Source: Hyphomonas sp. (GTDB lineage Bacteria > Pseudomonadota > Alphaproteobacteria > Caulobacterales > Hyphomonadaceae). Taken from it: a DNA stretch of 64,000 nucleotides. Made by a program: the position numbers and the translations under genes. The notes beneath the pieces are model-generated. The model did no database searches. It was not told where the DNA came from and was given only the letters and a program-made list of their open reading frames with translations. Below, in pieces: positions 36,451-45,731 of this stretch. The DNA lies in assembly GCA_002700305.1 (NCBI GenBank), contig PACZ01000020.1, forward strand, positions 1-64,000. The letters are read 5' to 3'. Position 1 is the stretch's first letter. Every line of letters begins with the position of its first letter.

Positions 36451-37698
36451 TCAGGCAGGTTTCAGGGATGCCTGTCTGGTTAGGAAGTCTGCGACTTCCT
36501 GGTTCGACAGAATTTCCCTCGTGCGGGCCGGGGCGCCATCGGAGAGTTTCTCGCGTTCTTCCTTGTCAATCAGCAGGCGGATTATGGTGTCCGCAAACGT
36601 GGCGGGCGTGTCGGCAGTTTCGACCATGCCATCGAGCCGGCCGCCGAAGCCCTCCATTGCCAACGGGTAGGCGACGACCGGCATGCCGAGCATCAGGTAT
36701 TCGGCAACTTTGATGCTGACCCCTGTCGCAAGCCGCGTCGGTGCGATGCCGACGGCATGTGATCCGCCGATGTCTTCCAGTTTTTCGACCCGTCCCAGAA
36801 CCGTCATGTTTGGAGATTTCTTGAGGGACGGTTCGATCGCGTCCCCCACGCTTCCGGCAACTTTCAGCACGGCGTCAGGCTGGCGGTTCAGAATGATGGG
36901 CCAGATGTCCTTCAGGAAATGGTTGAGCGCATCCACGTTCCCTGCATGCGTGGTCCCAAGAAATACCACTTCGGCTTTCCCATCGGCGGGCAGGGTGCCG
37001 AATTCAGGCGGAACGGGGCGCAGCCATACCTTATGCGCCTCCGGAAACTGTGGCGGAAAAAACGCCATTTCATTGGCCGAGGCGTGGACGAAAAAGTCAG
37101 CCGATTTCACCCAATCGCACTCTTCGGTTTCGCTGGTTTCATAGAAATCGAAGGCGAGCCCTTTCTCGCGATAGCGGTGGGCGCGCATCCAGAGCACGTC
37201 GTGCACGAACACACCTTTGCGGGTCGGTTGCTGCAGGTGATCCAGAACAGGGCCAACGGAGCTGTATTCCGCTATTGTCAGGTCACTGGGCTGACGGTCT
37301 GCAGCGCGTGCGACGGAGCGCACTTCGCCAGGCGACATGGGCCGGCCGAAATAATTTCGCCATTGCACCTTCAAGCCGGCACGCCGCATGACCTCATGTA
37401 CCAGGCGGATGGCGAAACGGGCCCAGATGCGCGGTGACAATGACCAGTAGCGTCCACCGGCCTCAATTGTGCCGTCCCAGACAATTTCATCGATCAGGGC
37501 GCGCAATCTCGGATGCACCGAAGCAAACGGACGGTTTCCGAAGGCGTGCCAGGGCGCGAAGACGACCCGGACGCGGAAACCCGCCGCTTTCGCCGTGCGC
37601 AGAAAGGTTTCGAGGAAAGCCCCGTTACCAGTGGTAATGGCGTCGAGCTGGCGCTGCACCAGAAGAGTCAGTGTCTTGGAGGCGTCGGTCATGGGCAT
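36451..37698 (-). CDS. glycosyltransferase (GT4-like, group 1)
   Basis: About 415 aa with a GT-B layout. The C-terminal donor domain contains VVFLGTTHAGNVDALNHF, AVLKVAGSVGDA, MTVLGRVEKLEDI, and the loop VGIAPTRLATGVSIKVAEYLMLGMPVVAYP with the E-x7-E-like glutamate. No membrane segments. The start is unclear: ATG 37698 or 37692, with no strong ribosome binding site; the frame continues to 37740. It stands 64 bp upstream of nothing on its strand but near a PilZ gene, and may serve the polysaccharide locus at 39-51 kb. Confidence 0.85.
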   Translation of the reverse strand: MPMTDASKTLTLLVQRQLDAITTGNGAFLETFLRTAKAAGFRVRVVFAPWHAFGNRPFASVHPRLRALIDEIVWDGTIEAGGRYWSLSPRIWARFAIRLVHEVMRRAGLKVQWRNYFGRPMSPGEVRSVARAADRQPSDLTIAEYSSVGPVLDHLQQPTRKGVFVHDVLWMRAHRYREKGLAFDFYETSETEECDWVKSADFFVHASANEMAFFPPQFPEAHKVWLRPVPPEFGTLPADGKAEVVFLGTTHAGNVDALNHFLKDIWPIILNRQPDAVLKVAGSVGDAIEPSLKKSPNMTVLGRVEKLEDIGGSHAVGIAPTRLATGVSIKVAEYLMLGMPVVAYPLAMEGFGGRLDGMVETADTPATFADTIIRLLIDKEEREKLSDGAPARTREILSNQEVADFLTRQASLKPA

Positions 37699-37762
37699 CG
37701 GTGTTAGGGTTGTTCTTCCCTGACGCCAATGCAAGTTCACCGCCAGTGCGATGCCTCAGGCA

Positions 37763-38044
37763 TCAATGGTTTACAGGCCCGAGCAATTTCAACCCGACTT
37801 TGTCTTCTTTCTGCCAGACGACAAGACAAGAGAGGTGAATGTCGTCGGTGCCGTCCACAGGTGAAACAGCCAGAATGGCGGGGCCAAGCGGGACGTCCTC
37901 AACCGGCCCTGTCAGGCTCACTCCCGCAGCAGACCAATCCACCATCGAGGCGCGTATCCAGGTTCCGTAGCCGTTCGGTCTCAAACGGGTTTTGCGAGCG
38001 GTGCGATGCCGCTGATAACTCCGGCGGGGGGCGATGGCAGTCAT
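37763..38044 (-). CDS. PilZ domain protein (c-di-GMP binding)
   Basis: A 93-aa single-domain PilZ protein. Both c-di-GMP-binding motifs are present: RSYQR (RxxxR) at residues 8-12 and DWSAAG (D/NxSxxG) at 36-41, followed by the beta-barrel (VSLTGPVEDV, LSCLVVWQKEDKVGLKLL). It should act as a cytosolic c-di-GMP receptor. It lies close to polysaccharide genes, where c-di-GMP control is common, but the target cannot be told from the sequence. Confidence 0.88.
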   Translation of the reverse strand: MTAIAPRRSYQRHRTARKTRLRPNGYGTWIRASMVDWSAAGVSLTGPVEDVPLGPAILAVSPVDGTDDIHLSCLVVWQKEDKVGLKLLGPVNH

Positions 38045-38107
38045 GGTAAATACGGGGTCCTTCTACCAGATGTATGCACAAGGACGCCAAATGGTTCGGA
38101 ACTAAAT

Positions 38108-39232
38108 TCAGATGCGTTCTGAAAGGAGGCCCGCCACCTCCTCTGCGATGGCAAGGGAGCTGGTCAGGCCAGGGGACTCAATGCCGAACAAGTGCACCAG
38201 TCCGGGATGGCCGTGGAGGTCCGGCCCATCGATCCGGAAGTCTGCTGCCGGCTCTCCCGGAGCGGAGAGTTTTGGCCGGCATCCGGAATAGTCTGTTGCG
38301 ATCGCGTTATCCGGCAAACCGGGCCAATACTTGCGGACGGCCTCATAGAACTGATCCGCCCGGCGGAGGTCGACCTGGTAATCTATCCCGTCCGGATCGT
38401 CGTGACCCAGCCACTCCACGTCCGGCCCGAAACGCATGCGCCCGGCAAGGTCGAGGGTGATATGCACACCGAGCCCGCCTTCGACCGGCGCAGGATAAAT
38501 CAGGCGTTGAAATGCCGGCTTGGTGAGGCAGCTGAAGTAATTCCCTTTTGCCAGCGTAAAAAATGGAATAAGATCAGGCGCGTAGCCGGTCATGTTGCGG
38601 GCCACCTGAACGGCGTGAAGGCCTGCGCTGTTCACCAGGATGGGGGTGGTGATGCTGGTTGGCTCTGCTCCGCCCACATCGAGGCGGAAGCGTCCATCCG
38701 AGAGTATTTCGACGCGGTTGACCGGCGCGCCAATGACGACGGTACCGCCATGGTCTTCCAGGTCTCCCTGCAGGGAAAGCATGTAGGCGTGGCTGTCGAG
38801 AATGCCTGTTTCTTCTGACAATACGGCCGCTTTGCAGGTCAGCTCGGGTTCCAGCGCAATGGCTTCTGCGCCCGTGAGGAAATGCAGGCCTTCAATATCG
38901 TTGCGCTGGCCCTGTTCGAACAGCGCCTGCATGCGCGGGATCTGCGCGTCCGATGTTCCAACGATCAGCTTGCCTGTTTTCCGGTAAGGCACCCCGCGTT
39001 GCGATAGCCACTGGTAGAGTTTCCGGCGGCCGCTGACACACATCCGGTGACGTAGAGAACCGGTTGGGTAGTAGAGGCCTGCATGGATCACTTCGCTGTT
39101 GCGCGCCGACGTGCCTGTGCCGATCCCTTCCGCGCTTTCAAGAACGAGTGTTTCACGTCCGGATCGGGCAAGGGCTGCAGCGCATGCCAGCCCGACCGCG
39201 CCAGCCCCGATGACGATGGCTTCGGTTTCCAT
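38108..39232 (-). CDS. FAD-dependent oxidoreductase, L-2-hydroxyglutarate oxidase (LhgO)-like
   Basis: A 374-aa DAO-fold flavoprotein. The N-terminal dinucleotide motif is VIGAGAVGLACAAALA; NSEVIHAGLYYP follows (the segment characteristic of L-2-hydroxyglutarate oxidases), and the C-terminus has DYSGCRPKLSAPGE and NLFGIESPGLTSSLAIA-type sequence. Such enzymes oxidise L-2-hydroxyglutarate to 2-oxoglutarate. I start at ATG 39232; the TTG at 39235 is unlikely. It stands 64 bp upstream of the PilZ gene on the same strand. Confidence 0.85.
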   Translation of the reverse strand: METEAIVIGAGAVGLACAAALARSGRETLVLESAEGIGTGTSARNSEVIHAGLYYPTGSLRHRMCVSGRRKLYQWLSQRGVPYRKTGKLIVGTSDAQIPRMQALFEQGQRNDIEGLHFLTGAEAIALEPELTCKAAVLSEETGILDSHAYMLSLQGDLEDHGGTVVIGAPVNRVEILSDGRFRLDVGGAEPTSITTPILVNSAGLHAVQVARNMTGYAPDLIPFFTLAKGNYFSCLTKPAFQRLIYPAPVEGGLGVHITLDLAGRMRFGPDVEWLGHDDPDGIDYQVDLRRADQFYEAVRKYWPGLPDNAIATDYSGCRPKLSAPGEPAADFRIDGPDLHGHPGLVHLFGIESPGLTSSLAIAEEVAGLLSERI

Positions 39233-39436
39233 CAACTGTCGTTAACCCTGTGTGTGGCTTTTGCCGGGATTGGTCTTTAGTGTTGCGGTTCATGCATATT
39301 AAGGACCAGCCCCGCCCGCAGGTATTTCCCGTTCCGTCCCGGTTCTCGGCATGTGGCGGGCGATTGTTCCAAAATGCATGATATTTGCCCGTAAATTGCA
39401 TATCCTGACATCAGACAGAAGTGTATTTCAGAACCG

Positions 39437-40444
39437 ATGCCGGTAGAGCCCGCCCTCATGACGTATGACGAGACCAAGGTCGCGATCATAATTCCGCTCT
39501 ATAATGACGAAGCGAATATTGCGCGTGCGCTCGAAAGTGCCGTCGCGCAGAAAGCGCCTGACGGCATCCGTTTTGACGTGATCGTGGTCGATGACGGGTC
39601 ACGGGATTCCGGTCCCGAGATCGCAGAGGATTATGCCCGCAGGTTCGAAAACGTCACCTTCGTGCGTATGGATCAGAATGGCGGCCCGGCGGCGGCGCGG
39701 AACCGGGCGCTGAAAGAGACCGACGCGGGCTGGTTCACACCGTTCGACAGCGACGACATTATGCTGCCGGAAAGGGTCGCCAGCCTGCTCGCAAAAGCCC
39801 GGGAAGGCGATCTTGATATTGTCGCGGACAATCTGCTGATCAGTTCCACCCGGGAGCCGGAGACGGTGCTACGCCATCTCTGGCCGGGTAAGCCCGAGGG
39901 CGATGTCCCGCTGACCACGGAGCTTTTCGTCAGCCGGTCTTATGCGGCGGAGACCGAGCGGTCCGAGCTTGGCTTTCTGAAGCCGTTGATCCGCCGCCGC
40001 GCCGTCAAATGTGGGGCAGAGCCTTACCAGCCAGATCTCCGGTTCGGCGAAGACTTCGAACTCTATGCGCGCTTACTGGCGGATGGCGCGAAAGCGGTTC
40101 TGACAGACCCGGAAGGTTATCTGTTTGTTGTCCGTGACGGCTCGGCCTCGCACCGGCAAGGCGCCGACGATCACCGCAAGCTGGCCATGATGGGCCGGGC
40201 CTTCCTGAAGCGGGACGGGCTTGCGCCGGCCGAACGCGAAGCGTTTGCGGGATTTACGCGCTATTGCGAACAGGAATGGGCGGCCTGGACCGCTATTGAA
40301 GCTATTCGGGCAAAACGGCCTTCGGGCCTGGTCCGGGCGCTCACCATATCGGGGCCGGCAAGCTGGCACGTCGCGCGCAATCTGATGAGAGCGTTTGGCG
40401 GCAAGATTTCCGGCAAGGGGCACGAGGCAGGAAAATCGGCCTGA
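39437..40444 (+). CDS. glycosyltransferase family 2
   Basis: A 335-aa GT-A transferase: VAIIIPLYNDEANIARALESAV, VVDDGSRDSGPEIAEDYA, and PFDSDDIMLPERVASLL, with the metal-binding DSDD at about residue 103. No membrane helices. The alternative start ATG 39458 would remove seven residues. It is the first plus-strand gene of the polysaccharide locus, separated by 315 bp from the beta-barrel gene. Sugar donor and acceptor unknown. Confidence 0.9.
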   Translation: MPVEPALMTYDETKVAIIIPLYNDEANIARALESAVAQKAPDGIRFDVIVVDDGSRDSGPEIAEDYARRFENVTFVRMDQNGGPAAARNRALKETDAGWFTPFDSDDIMLPERVASLLAKAREGDLDIVADNLLISSTREPETVLRHLWPGKPEGDVPLTTELFVSRSYAAETERSELGFLKPLIRRRAVKCGAEPYQPDLRFGEDFELYARLLADGAKAVLTDPEGYLFVVRDGSASHRQGADDHRKLAMMGRAFLKRDGLAPAEREAFAGFTRYCEQEWAAWTAIEAIRAKRPSGLVRALTISGPASWHVARNLMRAFGGKISGKGHEAGKSA

Positions 40445-40759
40445 TCTCGCCATGATCGGGCGATAATTTGGTCCAGATCCTCGGTATGGGTCTCCGCAGA
40501 CGTCGGGGAGTCCACAAGAGTGATCTATAGCCCTTTTTTCTTAGGTTAATTTAACGAGTTTGAAGCGCCGCCGCTTGAAAAGGTACGCGCAACAGGGGAG
40601 GTTGGCACGAAAATTCGCCGTAGTGGCTAGTTCTCGTGTATTTAAAGGTTAACAACCTCCGGAAACCTTGCGGGTCGATGGTATGACACTTGCAAAACGA
40701 TTGAGGTAAATGGCGACCTGTACGGTTACTCGGCGCGCATGTGAGGGAACACAGAAAAA
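40445..40759 (+). promoter_or_regulatory. upstream region of the polysaccharide export operon
   Basis: 315 bp without a supported gene, AT-richer than the surroundings. It holds an 8-bp inverted repeat GGAGGTTG (40597-40604) / CAACCTCC (40653-40660) and a nested AGGTT-AAC-AACCT element at 40646-40658. A GTGAGGG lies before the beta-barrel ATG. It probably carries the promoter and leader of the operon 40760-47032. Confidence 0.45.
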
Positions 40760-42055
40760 ATGAACCACCTGAAAAGTCTTTGTCTTCTTACGGTTGCCGG
40801 CAGCAGCCTCGTTGCCGGAACCGCTGCCGCGCAAGGGCAGGGCGCCGACAATTATTACAGCAGAAACAAGTATGAAGCGGTCAAAGCCCGCCAGCAGCCG
40901 GCATTCGATCCGGAGCCCATTCGACTGGGGACTTTCCTTGTCGACGCGACCGGCCTGGTTGGTGTGACCTACAATTCCAACGTCTACGCTCAGAACAACA
41001 ACGAGGAATCCGATGTGATCGTCCGGATCGGCGGCGAAGTTGTCGGGCGGACGAACTGGGCGGTTCACGAAGTTGGCTTCGACGTGTCTGCCTATCAGAA
41101 CGAATATCTGGACCTGTCCGATGAGTCGGCGCCGACGTTTCATGCCGGTCTTCGCGGCCGCCTGGATGTGACCCGCGACTTCTCGCTGGGCGCTCGTGTG
41201 TTCGCCGATAAAGCCGTGGAACAGCGCTATGAGCCGGCCGGCCTTGGCGGCCTGGAAAAGCCGATCGAGTACACGGTGGCGGGCGGCGAAGTCAGCGCCG
41301 ACTACACCAATGACCGGTTCCGCTGGAATAACGCGGTCGGTGTGACGTCCTATGACTATAAAGACGGCCGGATCATCGGCACCGGCGCGGAAGCCGATCA
41401 GGATTTCCGTGACCGCGATAACACCTACGCCCGGACCCGTCTGTCCTACGCCATTTCACCGGATCTGGCGGTCTACACGCAGGGCACGGTTCACGACGAA
41501 GCCTACAACTCGACGCAAATCGTCGGCGGTTTGCCGCGCAAGCGTGACTCCGAAGGCTACACGGTTGCAGCCGGTGTCGATTTTGAGCTTCAATCCCTGA
41601 TCCGCGGTGATGTGGCGGTCGGCTATCTCAACGAAGACAAGAAGGACGACTATTTCGCGGACGTCGACGGCCTGTCGCTTGATGCACGCATCCAGTGGTT
41701 CCCGTCGCGCCTGACCACGGTTACCTTCCTCGGCAGCCGCCGGGTTTCGGACACTGGCGTCTTCACGTCGCCGAGCGCCCTGGCCACGACCTATCGCGCC
41801 GAAGTCGATCACGAGCTTCGCCGGAACCTTATCCTGTCCGCTCATGCCGGGTTCACCGACTATGACTATCAGGAAATCGACCGGACCGACGAGATGTCGA
41901 ACATCGGTGTGGCCGCGAAGTACAAGATGAACAAGCGCCTGCACGTTGATCTCTTCGCGCGGCACCTGGCCTGGGATTCCAGCGGTGCCGACGTGGCGTT
42001 TGTCCCGTCTTACGGAATCAATCTGATCGGGGTGGAGCTTCGCTTCCATCCCTAA
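40760..42055 (+). CDS. outer-membrane beta-barrel protein (BBP2-like)
   Basis: A 431-aa protein with a signal peptide (LCLLTVAGSSLVAGTAAA, cleaved near residue 25) and a run of amphipathic, aromatic-rich beta-strands ending in the C-terminal GVELRFHP, a barrel-type end with a penultimate aromatic region. Barrels of the BBP2 type are often encoded in exopolysaccharide loci and could serve as the outer-membrane exit. It directly precedes the Wzc-like gene. Role inferred from context. Confidence 0.78.
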   Translation: MNHLKSLCLLTVAGSSLVAGTAAAQGQGADNYYSRNKYEAVKARQQPAFDPEPIRLGTFLVDATGLVGVTYNSNVYAQNNNEESDVIVRIGGEVVGRTNWAVHEVGFDVSAYQNEYLDLSDESAPTFHAGLRGRLDVTRDFSLGARVFADKAVEQRYEPAGLGGLEKPIEYTVAGGEVSADYTNDRFRWNNAVGVTSYDYKDGRIIGTGAEADQDFRDRDNTYARTRLSYAISPDLAVYTQGTVHDEAYNSTQIVGGLPRKRDSEGYTVAAGVDFELQSLIRGDVAVGYLNEDKKDDYFADVDGLSLDARIQWFPSRLTTVTFLGSRRVSDTGVFTSPSALATTYRAEVDHELRRNLILSAHAGFTDYDYQEIDRTDEMSNIGVAAKYKMNKRLHVDLFARHLAWDSSGADVAFVPSYGINLIGVELRFHP

Positions 42056-42108
42056 GCAAGGGCGGACCTGTCCGCTTCTCCTGCTCACTCTAATTTTGGT
42101 GTGGTGTT

Positions 42109-44505
42109 TTGACCAAGAGTTTCAGCTTCGAGCTACCTTCCCAGATGACCGGCCATGACGGGCCGTCGGGCGAGGAAACATCTTTTGACCTGAAATCTCT
42201 GATCGGCATGGTCTATCGCCGGTTCTGGCTGATCGTGACCGGTTTCCTGGTCGTCTTTCTGGCAGTGGCCTATATCACCTTCACTGCGACGCCGGTTTTC
42301 AAGGCTTCGACGACGATCCAGCTGGGGTCCAACCAGGAGAACGTCATCGACCTTGGCAGCGTGCTTGGCGGCATCGTTGCCAACACGGCAGCGATCGACA
42401 CCGAAGTGATGGTCATCAGCTCCAAATCCCTTCTGACGAAGGTGGCAGAGCGCCAGAAGCTGGTCGAAGATCCGGAGTTCAACTGGACCCTCGTGGAACA
42501 GAAACCCGGCCTGATTGATGGTCTGATCACGCCGATCAAGAAAAGCCTCGGCATGCGGACCGAGCGGGTCGATCCTTATGCCGGTCTCAGCGAAGAAGAA
42601 CGCGAAGCCGCGATCCTTGAGGCGGTGGTCGAGGCCCTGTCAAACCGCGTGACGGTTTCCCGGGTCGGGACAACCTATCTTCTGAAGGTGACGGTGATGT
42701 CGACCTCTCCGGAGACGGCTGCCCGCCTTGCGAACGCGGTTGCGGATCAGTACCGGGTCCAGCAGCTGGATACCAAACTGGATGCAACCCGCCGTGCGAC
42801 GGAGTGGCTGGGGGAGCGTGTCTCCGGGCTTCGCGATGAAGTGGCCGAGAAGGAAAAGCGCGTTGCCGTCTATCGCGCCGAGAACAATCTCGACACCGCG
42901 ATGGGCACCACGCTGTCCGAACAGAAGATTGCCGATCTGACAAAGCAGAAGACTCAGCTTGATTTTGAACTCAGCCAGGCGCGGTCCCGCTATGAAAACA
43001 TGCGCCGCCAGATCGATGCTGGCGAAGGGGTCGACGGCATCAGCGAAGTGCTTGATTCCGGGCTTGTTTCACGCCTCAAGGAGCAGCTGTCCGTTCTTCG
43101 CGGTCGGGTTGCTGAACTGGAAACGAAGCTGGGCCCTCAACACCCTGAACTGATCGGTGCGCGGAACGAAGTTCGTGACGTCGAGCGGCAGATGGCCGCC
43201 GAGGTCAATCGGATTGCCGACAACCTTGCGAGTGAAGTCGCTGCGAAACAAAGCCAGGTCAACGCAATCCAGAGCCGTATCAACCAGGCGAATGCCCAGC
43301 TGCGCGGCAACTCGATCGCCAGCGTGCGCCTGCGCGAGCTTGAGCGCGACGCCGAGACGAGCCGGGTTCTCTATGAGGAGTTCATTGCCCGTTCGAAGGA
43401 AACCAGCGTCCAGGATGACCTCGTCCAGGCGGATGCTGTCATCCTGTCTGCGGCGTCCGTGCCGAGCCAGCCGGCCGCACCGAAGAAGAAACTGAATCTG
43501 CTGATCGGCGCCGTGCTTGGCGCCGCAATCGGCGCCGCCATGGCGATCCTGGCTGAAATGTTCGATGCCAAGATCAGTTCGACTGAAGACATTGAGCGCA
43601 AGCTCGGTGTGACGTCGATCGGCTCCGTGCCGCTGATCCGTGCCTCCAGCCTGTTCGGGCTCGGCCAGACCAATCCGGCCGACTACCTGGTTGAGAACCC
43701 CTTATCAGCGTATGCGGAAAGCGTCCGATACTTACGCGCGGCCATTGCGTTCTCTGACCTGGACAGCGAGACGAAGACTGTGGCGATCACCTCGTCGCTG
43801 CCGGACGAAGGCAAAACCAGCCTGACGCTCAGCCTTGGCCGCATGTCGGCCATGTCCGGCTCGCGGACGATCGTCATCGACGGTGACTTCCGCCGCCGCC
43901 AGCTGACGGAAGCGGCAGGCATGTCGCCCGAGATTGGCTTCATCGAACACCTGTTCGGGGCCGGCCAGTTGTCGGACGCGATCCAGAAAGACAGCAAGAC
44001 CATGCTGGACATCCTGCCGTTGTCCCAGTCTGGCCATACGCCGCATGACGTGTTCGGAACGCGCGCTTTCGATGACCTGCTCTCGCGCCTGCGCTCCATG
44101 TACGACCTGATCCTGATCGACACCGGTCCGCTTCTGCTCATGGCTGAAGCCCGCGTGGTGGCCGGCAAGGTCGACAAGACGATCCTGATGGTGCGCTGGC
44201 GCCATTCCACCCGCGCTGCCGTCAAGCAATCGCTCAGCCTGCTGCGTTCGTTCAATGCGGATGTGCTCGGCGCGACCCTCAACATGGTCGATCTCAACCG
44301 CCGTCGTCATCACCGTGATCCGGGCGCCAGCTACAAGGCTTACCGCAAGTACTACCAGATGGAGAGCAAGAAGTCCGTGTTCGGCTTCGATCTCAACGGT
44401 GGGGGCAAGCGGAAGAAAGGCGGCAAGGGCCCCGTGGCCATGCAGACGCCGCCTGAAAAGGCCAAGGGCACGATGGAAGAAGAAGTCCCTGTGGGATTTG
44501 AGTAG
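42109..44505 (+). CDS. Wzc-like polysaccharide co-polymerase with BY-kinase domain
   Basis: A 798-aa inner-membrane protein controlling polymer length and export. It has a Wzz domain with helix ~42-62, a long periplasmic coiled coil (~250-420), a second helix near 465-485, then a bacterial tyrosine kinase: Walker A SSLPDEGKT (~562-570), Walker A' IVIDGDFRR, Walker B LILIDTG. A Tyr-rich stretch follows (YKAYRKYYQM), the expected autophosphorylation site. The start is TTG 42109 or ATG 42145; neither has a clear ribosome binding site. Kinase and Wzz parts are fused here. Confidence 0.92.
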   Translation: MTKSFSFELPSQMTGHDGPSGEETSFDLKSLIGMVYRRFWLIVTGFLVVFLAVAYITFTATPVFKASTTIQLGSNQENVIDLGSVLGGIVANTAAIDTEVMVISSKSLLTKVAERQKLVEDPEFNWTLVEQKPGLIDGLITPIKKSLGMRTERVDPYAGLSEEEREAAILEAVVEALSNRVTVSRVGTTYLLKVTVMSTSPETAARLANAVADQYRVQQLDTKLDATRRATEWLGERVSGLRDEVAEKEKRVAVYRAENNLDTAMGTTLSEQKIADLTKQKTQLDFELSQARSRYENMRRQIDAGEGVDGISEVLDSGLVSRLKEQLSVLRGRVAELETKLGPQHPELIGARNEVRDVERQMAAEVNRIADNLASEVAAKQSQVNAIQSRINQANAQLRGNSIASVRLRELERDAETSRVLYEEFIARSKETSVQDDLVQADAVILSAASVPSQPAAPKKKLNLLIGAVLGAAIGAAMAILAEMFDAKISSTEDIERKLGVTSIGSVPLIRASSLFGLGQTNPADYLVENPLSAYAESVRYLRAAIAFSDLDSETKTVAITSSLPDEGKTSLTLSLGRMSAMSGSRTIVIDGDFRRRQLTEAAGMSPEIGFIEHLFGAGQLSDAIQKDSKTMLDILPLSQSGHTPHDVFGTRAFDDLLSRLRSMYDLILIDTGPLLLMAEARVVAGKVDKTILMVRWRHSTRAAVKQSLSLLRSFNADVLGATLNMVDLNRRRHHRDPGASYKAYRKYYQMESKKSVFGFDLNGGGKRKKGGKGPVAMQTPPEKAKGTMEEEVPVGFE

Positions 44506-44528
44506 CCGGCACGAAGCGAGACGGTTCC

Positions 44529-45731
44529 ATGTCAGGAGATGCGCGGATCGCGAAACCATCCATGGAGCGCGAGGCCGTGACGGGCTCGCGGCCACGGCGC
44601 GTCGCCTATTTCGGGCATGATGCCGGGGACGCTGCAATCCGCCGCCGTGTCCGGGCCTTTGCAGATGATGGCGTTTCCGTCACCGGTTTCATGATGCGCC
44701 GGGGCGATGCCTCTCCCACCGAATGGAAAAATGTTGACCTCGGACGCACGGCGGACGGCGCCTTTCTTCAGCGCATCCGGCAGGTCTTTGCTGGGGCCAG
44801 CAAGGCAGCAGCAAGGCGGGACGAACTGGCGGAAGCTGATGTGATCGTCGCGCGTAATCTTGATATGCTCGCCTGCGCTTTCCTGGCCAAACGCAAGGCA
44901 AAACTGGATACGCCGGTGATCTATGAGTCGCTGGACATTCACCGGCTCCTTTGCCGGCAGGACCCGATTGGCAAATCGCTGCGCTGGCTCGAAGGCCGTC
45001 TTCTGCGCCGGACGCGGGGGCTGATTGTCAGTTCTCCGGCATTCCTGCGAAATCATTTTGAGCGGTACTATCCCGGCCAGTTCCGGCCGTTCCTCGTAGA
45101 GAATCGACTCGCTGCCGGCGCCGAGTATGGACCGAGGCCTGTTCCGGAAATTCCAGCGAAGGGACGCCCGCTGCGTCTTGGCTGGGTCGGCGTGCTCCGG
45201 TGCCAGCGTTCGCTTGACCTGCTCTGCGCGCTGGCCGATCAGTTTCCGGAGACATTGGAAGTCCACCTTCATGGTGTGCCGGCGCGGAACGAAATTCCTG
45301 TCTTTGAGCCTGAAATCGCGAAACATGCGAACATGATCTATCATGGTCGCTACAAGTCACCCGAAGATCTGTCTGAGCTCTATTCTGGTCTCGATATGGT
45401 CTGGGCGGGGGACTTCATGGAGGCCGGATACAACTCCGTCTGGCTGTTGCCAAACCGGATTTACGAGGGCGGCTATTACTGTGTGCCCGCCATTGCACCC
45501 GCCGGGACGCAGACAGCCGAATGGGTCAGCCAGCGGCAGGGCGGTTTCATTGTCGAAGAACCGCTTGGTGACTCATTGCCCGGGCTTGTCGCGGGCCTGA
45601 TCGACAATCCCCAGCCCATACTGGCGTGCGCCCGCGCGCTCGCGGCCTGTCCTGAAGATGACTTCGTCCAGCCTGTTGGCATGCTTTCGGATCTGGTAGA
45701 TTCGGCGCTTGCGGAAGGCGGTGCGCCATGA
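44529..45731 (+). CDS. glycosyltransferase (GT1/GT4-like)
   Basis: A 400-aa GT-B-type transferase. The N-terminal half has RVAYFGHDAGDAAIRRRVRAFADDG and EADVIVARNLDMLACAFLA; the C-terminal half has LRLGWVGVLRCQRSLDLLCALA, LEVHLHGVPAR, and RIYEGGYYCVPAIAPAGTQTAEWV where the donor site is expected. No membrane segments. It lies 23 bp after the Wzc-like gene and overlaps the next gene by 4 bp, so it is part of the operon. Confidence 0.87.
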   Translation: MSGDARIAKPSMEREAVTGSRPRRVAYFGHDAGDAAIRRRVRAFADDGVSVTGFMMRRGDASPTEWKNVDLGRTADGAFLQRIRQVFAGASKAAARRDELAEADVIVARNLDMLACAFLAKRKAKLDTPVIYESLDIHRLLCRQDPIGKSLRWLEGRLLRRTRGLIVSSPAFLRNHFERYYPGQFRPFLVENRLAAGAEYGPRPVPEIPAKGRPLRLGWVGVLRCQRSLDLLCALADQFPETLEVHLHGVPARNEIPVFEPEIAKHANMIYHGRYKSPEDLSELYSGLDMVWAGDFMEAGYNSVWLLPNRIYEGGYYCVPAIAPAGTQTAEWVSQRQGGFIVEEPLGDSLPGLVAGLIDNPQPILACARALAACPEDDFVQPVGMLSDLVDSALAEGGAP

